Positions 28,034-38,467 of a stretch of 64,000 bases of DNA are shown here, piece by piece (the first letter of the stretch is position 1; each line of letters begins with the position of its first letter). A model generated the notes under the pieces. That model had not been told where the DNA came from and did not search any database. It worked only from the letters and a program-made list of their open reading frames with translations. A program made the position numbers and the translations under genes. This stretch comes from Desulfovibrio sp. G11 (GTDB taxonomy: Bacteria; Desulfobacterota; Desulfovibrionia; Desulfovibrionales; Desulfovibrionaceae): assembly GCF_900243745.1 (NCBI RefSeq), contig NZ_LT984798.1:1668501-1732500 (forward strand), in the 5' to 3' direction.

Positions 28034-29287
28034 GCTGTCCGGCTAAGCAACCATAGCTAATAGGCTGAGACTGTAAGAGTTTTGAGTTTTTGATCTTCGC
28101 GGTTTCAGGAGTTCTTCCAGGGAGTCTTTGCCGAACAAATTCACGCAAATGAGCTCGAATAATTGCTGCACCGACAGCTTAAGTTTGCTCAGGATTTTTT
28201 GGTACGCCATGAGCAAATACACTGTCAGGGCCGTGTAAATTTGGATGAGCACAGCGTTCTCAGAGCGCCCGACAAAGCTTTTGATGTGCAGATTTTGTTT
28301 GACTTCACGGAAGAATATTTCGATTTGCCAGCGCTCTTTGTAAATGTCGGCAATGGTTTTCGCTGACAGGCGAAAGTGGTTGGTCAAGAACTCGTAACGC
28401 TTCCCGGTTTTGGCATCCCTGTAGCCTATTCGGCGTAAGCGCAAGGTTTTTCCCCGACTGTTTTTCACTTCGATAATATGGTCAGAGGTGACGCCTGTTT
28501 TACGATTGACAGGACGGCGTTCCAGCAGCTTGAATACGGCGTTATCTTTGAGGCGCGTGACGAAGAAGATGCCCTTTGTCGCCAAAAGCTGAAACCAGGA
28601 ATAGGCTATATAGCCTTTGTCAAAGGTCACAATGGAGCCTTTTGGCAGCGAAAGGCTTTTGGCCATGCGGCTTTCGTGGGTTTTGGCATTGCTGATATCG
28701 ACGAAGGCAGGGATGTAGCCATCGTGATCAAGCACGGTATTTACCTTCACCCCGGCTTTGTTCCGCCGGAACGATGCCCAGGGAAGACGGACAGGCAAAG
28801 GCTGATGGTGGTAGCGTCCATGCTGTACAGTTTGCACTTGAAGCGAAATTTGTGACGAGGCGCATGCGGCTGGCAAAGTCCGTACATTTCAGCGAACAAG
28901 TCCTTGAAAAAGCCCACGGGCCTTGAATTGTTGGCGTCGGCGAAAGTCGAGCGGGGCACGTTTTTCAGGCCCCAATGGTACAGGCGGTTTCCGGCGGCAG
29001 CCAGACACCGGAGCCCGTCACGCATGGAACGCCTCGCGGCAAGCTGAATAAAGGCCATGGCGGTGAACTGCTCCTTGAAGCCGAATTTGCGTGAGGCCCG
29101 CCCTACTTTGTGCCGGTGTTCGAGCTTTTGAAAAACATGTCTGGGAATCAGAGATAGCATCTGGGAGAAAAGTGTATTATGGTGACTCATGTCCAAAATC
29201 TCCTTGTGTGGCAAAGTTTTTCGCAAACTCTTTATACCACATCGCATTGAGATTTTGGACTTTTTTCTTAACCCTTAGCCGGACAGC
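28034..29287. mobile_element. IS4-like insertion sequence, 1254 bp
   Basis: Perfect 14-bp terminal inverted repeats GCTGTCCGGCTAAG at 28034-28047 and 29274-29287. It carries one transposase gene on the minus strand, frameshifted. I find no long target duplication; AAT on each side (28031-28033 and 29288-29290) is the only candidate. The right end abuts the start codon of a small plus-strand gene. Confidence 0.92.
28043..29190 (-). pseudogene. IS4-family transposase, frameshifted
   Basis: The N-terminal DUF4372-like region (MSHHNTLFSQMLSLIPRHVF, KFGFKEQFTAMAFIQLAARR) with the first catalytic Asp in LYSMDATTISLCLSVFP breaks off near 28780. The DDE domain continues in another frame as WASFRRNKAGVKVNTVLDHDG, with TFDKGYIAY and the Y-R-E motif YKERWQIEIFFREVK. 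Adding one C to the CCC run gives FPWASFRR and a single chain of about 382 residues. Start ATG 29190 follows AAGGAG nine bases upstream. The stop lies within the left inverted repeat. The sequence context is not a known programmed-frameshift site. Confidence 0.9.
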
Positions 29288-29288
29288 A

Positions 29289-29495
29289 ATGATGGAACAT
29301 ATTGATATTGACGGACTGCTGGAAAAAACGGGCATAAAGCCGCGTGCTATCTTCTATGGTGTCGAGGACATATTCACCCGTTCCATTGTCTGGAAAGTCT
29401 ACGCGGTCATCAAAAAGCTGGCTCCGCCCTTTGTGCAGTTTTATAAGCTGCCGCTGCATTCCGTACACGGGGTTATCAGCCGTATTTCACTTTAG
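29289..29495 (+). CDS. Small hypothetical protein next to the IS4-like element
   Basis: 68 residues beginning MMEHIDIDGLLEKTGIKPRA, with a basic, amphipathic middle (IVWKVYAVIKKLAPPFVQFY). No family recognised. The double ATG lies 2 bases inside the right flank of the IS element, so any original promoter and ribosome binding site are now 1.25 kb away or lost. It could be a remnant or be read from an IS-borne promoter. Composition is like the neighbours. Confidence 0.5.
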   Translation: MMEHIDIDGLLEKTGIKPRAIFYGVEDIFTRSIVWKVYAVIKKLAPPFVQFYKLPLHSVHGVISRISL

Positions 29496-29564
29496 GGCGT
29501 TTTGGGGCACCCTTTGAAGGGCGGCATCCGATATCCGTTATCCGTGCAGCCCGGGGCTGCCTGC

Positions 29565-29590
29565 AAAAGGCCGGGAAATCCCGGCCTTTT
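29565..29590. terminator. Bidirectional terminator hairpin
   Basis: AAAAGGCCGGGA pairs perfectly with TCCCGGCCTTTT. It has A- and T-rich ends on both strands, so it may serve the small plus-strand gene and, less directly, the converging minus-strand gene. Confidence 0.75.
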
Positions 29591-29657
29591 GGTGTCGTAT
29601 ACCGAGGCAGCCGGAGGCGCGCTGCTTCGTTGTGCCTGCGGTGCAGGGGCGTTCCGC

Positions 29658-29687
29658 CAGAGCATTTTCAAGGTAAAAATATTCTAG
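29658..29687. repeat. Solo right-end hairpin of the MITE-like repeat
   Basis: AGAGCATTTTCAAGGTAAA then AATATTCTAG resembles the right-end hairpin (AGGGCATTTCAAGTGTGAAATGTTCTAG) of the 119-bp repeat. Its CTAG (29684-29687) contains the TAG stop of the minus-strand gene 29684-29989. Confidence 0.55.
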
Positions 29688-29989
29688 GACGTGCTGTTCT
29701 GTTCCCGGCTTTGGGAAGCGGGCGTTTCTGCCGGAGTGCTCTCCGGGGCGGGCTGCTCTGCTGGCTGTTCTGCAGTTTGCCCGGCGGACGTGCCGGGGGC
29801 GCCTGTCGGAAGGGTGCCGGTGATTTCTGCCGGGGCTGTGACCTCAGGGGCGGTTTCGGTCTGCGCTGCCGGGGTGTGGCTCTGTTCGTCCTGGGCGCGC
29901 TGCCCAAGCATCATCTGTGTCAGCAGGGTAATGATGAAAACAATTGCGGACATGATAATGATAACGGCCATTTTTTTCTTGTCTTGCAT
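29684..29989 (-). CDS. Small membrane-anchored Pro/Thr/Glu-rich protein
   Basis: 101 residues: basic start MQDKKKM, one membrane helix (about 8-28, AVIIIMSAIVFIITLLTQMM), then a low-complexity extracytoplasmic tail rich in Ala, Pro, Thr and Glu. No family recognised. GAGG lies five bases before the ATG. The stop codon lies in a CTAG belonging to a repeat hairpin, so the tail length may have been changed by that element. Confidence 0.7.
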   Translation of the reverse strand: MQDKKKMAVIIIMSAIVFIITLLTQMMLGQRAQDEQSHTPAAQTETAPEVTAPAEITGTLPTGAPGTSAGQTAEQPAEQPAPESTPAETPASQSREQNSTS

Positions 29990-30214
29990 GAAAACCTCGC
30001 CTCGATTTTTTGCATACTACTGCTGATTGTTGTCCGAAAAAGCGGCTGTGTAAAGCGGCCCCGCCGGAACATGCGCGCAGGTCATGCAGTGGCGCGCCCG
30101 GCAGTGCGCCCGCTGTTGCGCGCCTGAGGCTATTGGGATACGTTGCGGTTATGGTCAGGTATGTGCAAACGCTTCCGGCTATTGTCAGGCCGGGTGCCTG
30201 AAAAGGAGAAAACT

Positions 30215-30529
30215 ATGAGCGTGAAGAACGAAGAAAATATGGATGCCTTGAGAGAAGAAGTGCAGGCCCTGCGCAAGCAGATTGAAAGCCTTGCCAAGAC
30301 TGCCGAAAAAAAGGCCTCGCATCACGCGGCCTTTCTGAGTGCCAACCTGGAAGATGAGGTTGAAAAATATCAGAAGCTTGCAGCGGAAAAGCTGCAAAGA
30401 GCTCTGGCCGCCGGCGGAGACGGCGTTGAAAACGTCAGCGAGCGTATACGCCAGAACCCTCTGGGCAGCCTGCTGCTGGCCTTTGGGGCCGGCTATGCGA
30501 TTTCTCTTCTCTTCCGGCACGGCAAGTAG
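30215..30529 (+). CDS. DUF883/ElaB-YqjD-like membrane protein
   Basis: 104 residues: an N-terminal coiled coil (ENMDALREEVQALRKQIESL), a helical amphipathic middle, and a C-terminal membrane segment in the family-typical context RIRQNPLGSLLLAFGAGYAISLLF. E. coli YqjD and ElaB are tail-anchored proteins that bind ribosomes in stationary phase; whether that applies here is unknown. AAGGAG precedes the ATG. It is first of three overlapping or closely spaced membrane genes. Confidence 0.82.
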   Translation: MSVKNEENMDALREEVQALRKQIESLAKTAEKKASHHAAFLSANLEDEVEKYQKLAAEKLQRALAAGGDGVENVSERIRQNPLGSLLLAFGAGYAISLLFRHGK

Positions 30530-30537
30530 TACCGGGC

Positions 30538-30837
30538 GTGAACGGCCTTACTGAAGTAATAATCCGTTTCTTTGACCTCTTGGAGGCCGAGGGCCGGCAG
30601 TTGCAGCGTAATACGCTGCTTACGGTACGCATGGCCGTGCTGCTGGTCCTTGGCCTGATTTTTGGGGCTGCGGCTGTGGCTTTTCTGGTCGCGGCCCTGT
30701 ATCAGGCATTGACTCTCATCCTGCATCCGGCCTGGGTCATGTGTATTCTGGGGCTGGTCTGTGCGGGAATTGCCGGGGGGTTGTTATGGTGGTCTCGTCC
30801 TCGCAAGGAAGCGCCACACAAGAAAGTACCACAGTAG
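30538..30837 (+). CDS. YqjE-like (Phage_holin_3_6 family) membrane protein
   Basis: 99 residues with two membrane helices (AVLLVLGLIFGAAAVAFLVAAL and MCILGLVCAGIAGGLLWW) and a basic tail. It matches the YqjE family, which databases often label phage holin. The location beside a YqjD-like gene shows it is a chromosomal gene. The GTG start lies eight bases after the upstream stop, implying coupled translation. Confidence 0.8.
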   Translation: MNGLTEVIIRFFDLLEAEGRQLQRNTLLTVRMAVLLVLGLIFGAAAVAFLVAALYQALTLILHPAWVMCILGLVCAGIAGGLLWWSRPRKEAPHKKVPQ

Positions 30838-31172
30838 ATGAGGCCAAGCGCCGGCTGCGGGAAGCTGCCGCCGGGTTTGATCCGTATTCTCTGGTGCGCA
30901 AGCGCCCCCTGACCTGCGCGGGGAGCGCCTTTCTGCTCGGTCTGGGTTGGCGTTTGGTGCAGCCCGGGCGTATGGCATCGGGCATAATGGTCTTTGCCCT
31001 GCAAAGTATGAGCAAAATGGTGGCCGGAAACCTGGCTGCGCGCCTTAAAGGCGCTTTTTCAGAAGCACCCGCTACCGGTGAAGCCAGCGGCAGTACGTCC
31101 GGAACTGCCGGGCCAGATTCCGCTGTCCCTGTGTTTCCGTCCGGTGCGGATGCCTCTGCGCCGCAACTATAG
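30786..31172 (+). CDS. Third gene of the YqjD/YqjE-like cluster, hypothetical
   Basis: 128 residues. It begins 52 bases inside the YqjE-like gene with GGGGGG five bases before the ATG. A basic helical region (DEAKRRLREAAAGFDPYSLVRKRP) is followed by a weak membrane segment (LTCAGSAFLLGLGWRLVQPG) and an Ala/Ser/Gly-rich tail. It occupies the place of YqjK in enterobacterial clusters but I do not see clear homology. Confidence 0.68.
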   Translation: MVVSSSQGSATQESTTVDEAKRRLREAAAGFDPYSLVRKRPLTCAGSAFLLGLGWRLVQPGRMASGIMVFALQSMSKMVAGNLAARLKGAFSEAPATGEASGSTSGTAGPDSAVPVFPSGADASAPQL

Positions 31173-31439
31173 GCTGCTGCACTCCTAAATGCCCGATATG
31201 GCGGTTGAGACTCCACCGACCGCCTGCCCTTGGGTGGGAGCATGCCGTTGCCTTTGTGCTGCTGTGGGCGTTGAAAGGGAAACCGTAAAAAACTGAAAAG
31301 TTCCGCTCGCAAAGTTCAATGCGTTCCATGCGTTTTTTGGCGTGAGCGTGTGGGGCGTTGAAAAAATGCCGTCTTCTTAAAAGCCTGCCAGGCGCGATGA
31401 AAACATGTTAGGCGCCCGTGTTTGTTGCGGAAAGGCCAT

Positions 31440-32459
31440 ATGGACGAAAAAAAGATATTTGAGTTTCTCACTGATGGCTACGCCATTGCCGCCGTGGTAA
31501 CGGCCATACTGTTCTATTTCACCATACGGGGGCAGAAGCGCAGTGCCAATACGGCCATGCATCTGACGCGCGTTTGCGCTGCCTGCGCCCTTGTTATGGC
31601 CATAAGTCTTTGTGCGCGGGAACTGGTGGACAAGTTCGGGGCAACTTTTATCAACCCGCGCTACATCAATATTTTCCAGCATGTGGCCATTGTTCTTATC
31701 CTCATCCGTGAATCCTTTCTGGGAATCGACCGCTTTTGCGATCATCTTGTCAGAACCAGCGGCGACGCCACTTCGGCGCGCATTGTGTCACGCCTGCTCA
31801 AAGCCTCCATCTGCCTGTGCGCCATACTGTTTTTCGGCGAATATATGGGCATAAGCTTTGCTGGACTGCTGACGTTCGGCGGCATCGGCGGCATTGCCAT
31901 CGGTCTGGCGGGCAAGAATATTTTGGGCAACTTTTTTTCAGGGCTGATGCTGTATTTTGACCGCCCCTTCAATATCGGCGACTGGATAAAATCGCCTGAT
32001 CGCAATATTGAAGGCACGGTGGTGGAGATCGGCTGGCGCATGTCCAAGATCATGACATTCGAGCATTACCCCGTGTACGTGCCCAACGATATTTTTTCAT
32101 CCATTTGCATCGAAAATGTGGGGCGCATAGCCAACTATCGTATCAAGCTGCAGATAGGCCTGCGCTATGAGGATGCGGACAGGATTCAGGCTGTTGCCGA
32201 TGCTCTGAAAAAAATGCTCCACGATGAGCCGCGTATTGACAAGGGGCAGGAAATCCTTGTCGTTTTTAACGAATTTGCCTCTTCATCCCTGAATATCCTG
32301 ATCTACTGCTACGCAAAAACGACCAACTGGGCGCAGTTTATGCAAACGCAGCACGATGTGTATCTCGGCATCGTTTCGGTGGTGCACGGCCTTGGTGCGG
32401 ATTTTGCTTTTCCCACGCAAACGCTTTATCTCGAAAAAGACGAAAACAAGCCCGAATAG
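31440..32459 (+). CDS. MscS-family mechanosensitive channel
   Basis: 339 residues. Four to five N-terminal membrane helices are followed by the pore-lining helix GLLTFGGIGGIAIGLAGKNILGNFFSG (here quoted in parts: GGIGGIAIGLAGK, NILGNFFSG), and then the beta domain (FDRPFNIGDWIKSPD, GTVVEIGWRMSKI, YPVYVPNDIFSS). The C-terminal alpha/beta domain ends near TQTLYLEKDE. It opens on hypo-osmotic stress. I chose ATG 31440 (MDEKK) because GGAAAGG precedes it; an ATG six codons earlier lacks a signal. Confidence 0.9.
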   Translation: MDEKKIFEFLTDGYAIAAVVTAILFYFTIRGQKRSANTAMHLTRVCAACALVMAISLCARELVDKFGATFINPRYINIFQHVAIVLILIRESFLGIDRFCDHLVRTSGDATSARIVSRLLKASICLCAILFFGEYMGISFAGLLTFGGIGGIAIGLAGKNILGNFFSGLMLYFDRPFNIGDWIKSPDRNIEGTVVEIGWRMSKIMTFEHYPVYVPNDIFSSICIENVGRIANYRIKLQIGLRYEDADRIQAVADALKKMLHDEPRIDKGQEILVVFNEFASSSLNILIYCYAKTTNWAQFMQTQHDVYLGIVSVVHGLGADFAFPTQTLYLEKDENKPE

Positions 32460-32748
32460 CGCCGGGGCGGTGCAAGCGTGATTTTTTAGCGGTCAGCTCC
32501 CTGATTCTGGTATGGTGGAGAAGGGGTTCATCTGGCCCTGTAGTTGTGCAGGGGGGCATGCCAGCATTAAGAGTGGTGTTCTCAACGCTGAAATGGTACT
32601 TGCTATGGCTCTTTGCAGAAAACCTCCAGCTTCAAGGCTAGGAGGGTGAACAACGTGTTGACACTCTACATCTAGGGCAGCATGGCGCATGGACGTTTGT
32701 GGTATGTGCTCTTGCCATTTCTGTTATAAATGAGAGAGGAATATCTCG

Positions 32749-33732
32749 ATGTCCAGTGCAGAGATAGTGCAGTCTCCCAGGGGGGCTATCAGCCTGTCAT
32801 TGGTGGTTCCGGTGTACAACGAGGCTGATGTCATTGACATTTTTGTCAATAAGATTAATGAAGTGTTCAAAACACGTACTGATATTGACCTAGAGATGGT
32901 TTTTGTTGACGATGGCAGTACCGACGGTACCGCCGCCGTTTTGGAATGTCTTTGCCATGATGACCCACGCGTGCGTGTCTTAGAGTTGTCGCGGAATTTC
33001 GGTAAGGAAGCGGCCCTGACGGCTGGACTCGATTTTGCTGCAGGTCAGGCTGTTGTGCCTATGGACGTTGACCTGCAGGACCCGCCGGAATTGATACTCG
33101 ACATGGTCGAAAAATGGCAGGAAGGGTTTGATGTGGTGCTTGGGCGACGGGCCAACAGAAGTTCGGACACCTGGGCCAAGCGTACGTCAGCGTATCTGTT
33201 TTACAGCCTGCATAACAAGATTGCCAAACCCAAACTACCGGTCAACGTGGGGGATTTTCGCCTCATGGACCGTCGCGTAGTGGAGGCGTTGCGGCTTTTG
33301 CCCGAGTCAAGACGCTTCATGAAGGGCCTTTTTGCGTGGCTGGGCTTTCGCACGTGCAATCTGGACTATGTACGTCCGGCCCGCGCGGCAGGGCAGACAA
33401 AGTTCAACAGCTGGCGTCTCTGGAATTTTGCACTTGAGGGCCTCACCAGCTTCAGCACTGCCCCGTTACGCATATGGACCTATGTGGGCATGGCAATTTC
33501 GGCATTATCGTTCATCTATGCCACGATAATTGCCTTGAAGGTTATCCTTGGCGGCGTTGATGTTCCCGGCTATGCATCTCTTATGGTTGCCATAACCTTT
33601 TTGGGTGGTTTGCAGCTTATCGGCATCGGCATGATTGGCGAATACCTCGGGCGCGCCTATATGGAGTCAAAACGGCGGCCAGTATATATTGTAAGACGAA
33701 TATACGCAAAAAATGCTCGGCCCGATGAGTAG
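32749..33732 (+). CDS. GtrB-like polyprenyl-phosphate glycosyltransferase (GT2)
   Basis: 327 residues. N-terminal GT-A domain with VVPVYNEADVIDIFVN, the nucleotide-binding VDDGSTDGTAAVLE, LSRNFGKEAALTAGLDFA and the metal motif MDVDLQDPPEL. Two C-terminal membrane helices and the amphipathic segment PLRIWTYVGMAISALSFIY are typical of GtrB and dolichol-phosphate sugar synthases. It would make undecaprenyl-phosphate glucose or a similar donor. Next gene (27 bases on) is a large membrane protein that may use it. GAGAGGAAT precedes the start. The 290 bases upstream have a TTGACA at 32656 but no convincing -10. Confidence 0.9.
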   Translation: MSSAEIVQSPRGAISLSLVVPVYNEADVIDIFVNKINEVFKTRTDIDLEMVFVDDGSTDGTAAVLECLCHDDPRVRVLELSRNFGKEAALTAGLDFAAGQAVVPMDVDLQDPPELILDMVEKWQEGFDVVLGRRANRSSDTWAKRTSAYLFYSLHNKIAKPKLPVNVGDFRLMDRRVVEALRLLPESRRFMKGLFAWLGFRTCNLDYVRPARAAGQTKFNSWRLWNFALEGLTSFSTAPLRIWTYVGMAISALSFIYATIIALKVILGGVDVPGYASLMVAITFLGGLQLIGIGMIGEYLGRAYMESKRRPVYIVRRIYAKNARPDE

Positions 33733-33758
33733 AGTATGCTATTTCACTGGAAACATGG

Positions 33759-35540
33759 ATGAGAAAATATATGCTGTCCAATAGTGTCGGAAGCCGCGTA
33801 CGCGTCAAGGCTGTAGATGTTCTGTTTGTTGTTTTGGCTGCATGCTATGCGTTGCTTGTGGCGTCGGGCATTGTGCCCCTGTCAGGGCATGGGGCAAATC
33901 TGGACAGCGATCTTTCAGTATACGCATATTCTATGGTCAGGGCAGACAATCCTCAATATTTTCAAGCAGATGAGATTCTGCGTGAACCCACTCCGGCCAA
34001 CTCGCTCTGGAATCTGCAGCAGTTTGTCGCCGAACTGCTGACGCCGGGCGACCAGTATGCCGTGGGGCTGCTGTGGGCAGGGGCGTTTATCATTTTTGCC
34101 TACCTTGTGGGCATGTATCTGCTGGGGCGGTGGCTGTACGGCAGCCCCGGGCCTGCGCTCATTCTGGCTCTGCTCATGAGCGTCACAGTATGGGTGGGTT
34201 GGGGAACCTTCTGGGGCGTGACCCATTCCGACCCGGTGCCACGCACGTTTTTTGCGGCCCTGTGGCCCTTTATGCTCATGGGGGCGGTGGTCGCCATGCG
34301 TCATGCCTTATGGCGTCCTGTGGCCATGTTGGCCGCGGGGCTGGGCATGTGGGTGCACGGCCTGGGAGCGCTCAATACCGGCGCCATGTTTTTTGTGGCG
34401 TTCTTTTTTTGCAGGCCGGCGGGCTGGAGCTGGACAAAACATCTGGGTAATCTGGTCCTGTGCCTGGTATTTTTCTTTGTGCCGGTGCTGACGTTCCTGT
34501 GGCCTTCTCTTGGGCAGAAACAGGCTTTCAGCCCGGCAGACATCCAGATGTTTTACGATCTGTTTTCGCAGCGCTGGGCCAAGGATTACGGCCGGTTCGC
34601 CGAACGGCTGGCCTTGTTTTTAAGCTGGGGCAAGCCCACCTTCTGGATTCTGCTGGCCGGCTTCGCCAGCTGGCTCGTGGTCCGGCGCAATGGCAGCCCC
34701 CGGCTGCGGCAACTGGCTGCCATGTGCCCGGCTTTTGTGCTGGCCCTTGCCCTGGTGTCCACCTTTTCATGGCTTGAGTCTCTTCTGGCGCCGCCTATGG
34801 GGCGTTTGCCCATGGCGCATGAGTTTGTGCGCGGGTTGCGCTACCTTATTCCCCTGGCATGGATCATGCTGGTGGGGGTGCTGGCCCTGTTCTGGCCGCG
34901 TATGGCAGCCTGGCTGCGCGTGGGCCTTTGTGTTCTTGCGGTGCTGCTCATGCTGCTCTGTAACGGCGACCGGCAAAATGTGGCTGCGCTCTACAGCATA
35001 GCCGAGCATACGGGGCTTCCCATGCCCTATATGAGCCGGGCGGAAAGAGCCTCCGGCGAGGCGAAAAAACACCATGAAGCATTGGTCGCCCTTCGGGAGG
35101 CAACCATGCCTAATGATGTTGTTTTTAGTAATGCCGGTGATATGGGGGTGCGTCATATTGCCAATCGCGGCATGGGGCACGCCTTTAAAGACGGGGCGCA
35201 TTCCTACTACAATAAAAATCCCGGGCAGGCCCGGCAGTGGCTTGCCAATGAGAAACTGCGCCTGAAAAGTCCTGCCGGCTATGTGGATGTATGGCTGAAG
35301 TCCGGTCTGCCGTGGCTGTTTTGTGACCGGCCTGAAGACCGCGCCATGCTGGAAAAATACGGGAACGTGGTGTGGGAAAATTCCGGCTGGCTTATTGTCC
35401 GCCGTCATGAGGGCGGCACACCTGCCGGGGGGGATTCCGCCTCTGCTGTTTCGGGCGAAAAAAACGCCCCGACGGAAGGACTCCTGCAAGAGGGCCAGAC
35501 TCCGGACCAGACGCCCGGCGTTGCAGTGCCCGCGCCGTAG
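33759..35540 (+). CDS. Large multi-pass membrane protein, possible GT-C glycosyltransferase
   Basis: 593 residues with about 11-13 membrane helices in the first 400 residues and a soluble C-terminal domain of about 180 residues ending in a low-complexity tail. The first loop carries acidic residues (LDSDLSVYAYSMV), as in GT-C enzymes where an Asp after TM1 is catalytic; this is suggestive only. Placed directly after a GtrB-like gene, it may transfer a lipid-linked sugar to an envelope glycan, like GtrC. No GtrA flippase gene adjoins. I do not recognise a named family. Confidence 0.7.
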   Translation: MRKYMLSNSVGSRVRVKAVDVLFVVLAACYALLVASGIVPLSGHGANLDSDLSVYAYSMVRADNPQYFQADEILREPTPANSLWNLQQFVAELLTPGDQYAVGLLWAGAFIIFAYLVGMYLLGRWLYGSPGPALILALLMSVTVWVGWGTFWGVTHSDPVPRTFFAALWPFMLMGAVVAMRHALWRPVAMLAAGLGMWVHGLGALNTGAMFFVAFFFCRPAGWSWTKHLGNLVLCLVFFFVPVLTFLWPSLGQKQAFSPADIQMFYDLFSQRWAKDYGRFAERLALFLSWGKPTFWILLAGFASWLVVRRNGSPRLRQLAAMCPAFVLALALVSTFSWLESLLAPPMGRLPMAHEFVRGLRYLIPLAWIMLVGVLALFWPRMAAWLRVGLCVLAVLLMLLCNGDRQNVAALYSIAEHTGLPMPYMSRAERASGEAKKHHEALVALREATMPNDVVFSNAGDMGVRHIANRGMGHAFKDGAHSYYNKNPGQARQWLANEKLRLKSPAGYVDVWLKSGLPWLFCDRPEDRAMLEKYGNVVWENSGWLIVRRHEGGTPAGGDSASAVSGEKNAPTEGLLQEGQTPDQTPGVAVPAP

Positions 35541-35763
35541 AATCCGCAGCGCGCGCGGCGGCACGGGCTGTTCTGGCTATATGCCATAAAGGCCGCGATT
35601 CTGGCGTATGCGCAGATATCGGTCACGCCGTGTGTTTCGCCCGGATGTCATGCCGGATGCCATGCGTATGTCCGGGCCATGCCATGTCCGGGCGCTTGCC
35701 TGGAGCGGCCCGATTGAGCATAATCAGCGGGTTGAAACCTTCAGCTCCATGTGGAGGACTCCC

Positions 35764-36555
35764 ATGCAGCCCGAACTTCTGCTTTTTGATATCGGCAATA
35801 CTTCCATCAAAATCGGACTGGCGCATGAGCGGCAGGTGGTCACTTCCTACACATTGCGCACCGATGCGGGGCAGACGGCGGATGACCTGGGGCTGAAGCT
35901 TGCGACCCTGCTCGGGCACGCGGGCGTTACGCCGCAGAGCCTGCGGGCCTGCGTGACTTCTTCGGTGGTTCCGGGCTTTGATCCGCTGTTGCGCGAGGCA
36001 GTGGCCCGCTATGTGGACTGCCCCTTGTATCGCGTTGGCGCTGATTTGTCCGTGCCGCTTGAAAACCGCTATGAGCGCCCGGCCGAGGTCGGGGCCGACA
36101 GGCTGGTGGGAGCCTACGCGGCCCGCCGTCTGTATCCGGAATTTCCCGGCCTGCTGGTGGTTGATTTCGGCACGGCGGTGACCATTGACTGTGTTAACGG
36201 CAACGCCTATATGGGCGGCCTGATTTTTCCCGGCCCGCGTACAGCGTTAAGCGCCCTTTCGCGTGAGGCGGCCAAGCTGCCCAGGGTCAACCTGGACGTA
36301 CGGGCCGATGAACCGACCCCGGGGCGCAGTACGGCCACCAGCATACAGCACGGACTGGTTTTCGGTTTTGCCTGCATGGTTGAAGGGCTTGCGCAGCGCC
36401 TCAAGCGGCAGTTGCCCGGTCCTGCCAGGGTGCTGGGAACCGGAGGTTTTGCGGCGTCCATCGCCAGGGTAAGTCCGGTCTTCGACCATGTGTTGCCCGC
36501 CTTGCTGCTTGAGGGTTTACGCCGCCTGTACTATGAAGAGCGCACGGCGTTCTGA
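35764..36555 (+). CDS. coaX: Type III pantothenate kinase
   Basis: 263 residues. ASKHA-fold motifs: phosphate 1 FDIGNTSIKIGL, ERPAEVGADRLVGAYAA with the catalytic Asp region, VVDFGTAVTIDCV, GGLIFPGP, and adenosine motif VLGTGGFA. It phosphorylates pantothenate for coenzyme A synthesis; type III enzymes use a monovalent cation and resist feedback by CoA. GGAGG lies six bases before ATG 35764; the frame is open upstream to 35608 but without a signal. Confidence 0.94.
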   Translation: MQPELLLFDIGNTSIKIGLAHERQVVTSYTLRTDAGQTADDLGLKLATLLGHAGVTPQSLRACVTSSVVPGFDPLLREAVARYVDCPLYRVGADLSVPLENRYERPAEVGADRLVGAYAARRLYPEFPGLLVVDFGTAVTIDCVNGNAYMGGLIFPGPRTALSALSREAAKLPRVNLDVRADEPTPGRSTATSIQHGLVFGFACMVEGLAQRLKRQLPGPARVLGTGGFAASIARVSPVFDHVLPALLLEGLRRLYYEERTAF

Positions 36556-36792
36556 TATGCTGCGGGCGTGTACGGCCTGTTGTTTCCGGTTTTGTCCGGC
36601 GTGCGGCGGCATTGCGCAAAGGCAACCTGTGCGCATCGGTGCATGGAGCGGTCTTGCGCCAGCAACTGTAGGGCGCAAAAGGCCAGAGGCCGGATTGTCC
36701 GGGTGCCTGAGGGCCGCAGCGGATGCTGCAAAAATTTTTAAATGTCCATTCCCAGCGGTACAATGCGCTGATTCGCAGATGCGTCATATTGA

Positions 36793-38130
<1,338 letters not shown>

Positions 38131-38274
38131 AGCCGGTTCTGCCGGAAATGCCTGTTCGCGCTGTGCCGGTCCATGCCCCGTCGCAAAGCGGCGTGATGCC
38201 GCCAGAGGCCGCATCCGCCCGGGCCGGGATACCCCCGGCAGCGCTTTCAGGCAACTGACCGGATACTACTAGAA

Positions 38275-38313
38275 CCAAAGCCCGCGTCCGCCATCGGCAG
38301 ACGCGGGCTTTGG
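38275..38313 (+). terminator. Hairpin after eno
   Basis: A perfect 14-bp stem, CCAAAGCCCGCGTC (38275-38288) with 38300-38313. No T-run follows, but the 3' arm ends in CTTTGG. Probable transcription end or mRNA stabiliser for eno. Confidence 0.65.
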
Positions 38314-38467
38314 CGTAATGGCGGCACGTCGCGGGATGCTGTTGCGGCTGTGAAAAGTGAGGCATGCGCCCTTGAGCTTGAAGCCGGGGCAGTCTATACT
38401 GCTAACATCGCATGACTATACGTTGTTGCCCTCCTGCGGGCCAAGAAAAAAATACATGGAGCAAGCC

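Noticed and set aside
28775..28790. Programmed ribosomal frameshift in the IS4-like transposase
   Set aside because: A -1 shift would be required, but the site lacks an A-rich or X-XXY-YYZ slippery heptamer, and related transposases are single-frame. A one-base deletion is simpler.
28031..29290. Long target-site duplication around the IS4-like element
   Set aside because: Only AAT is shared between flanks; adjacent bases differ (ATATC versus GATGG), so a 9-12 bp duplication is not present.
30538..30837. Phage holin / prophage remnant
   Set aside because: The family name is misleading. The gene sits beside a YqjD-like gene, in the common chromosomal YqjD/YqjE arrangement, with no phage genes nearby.
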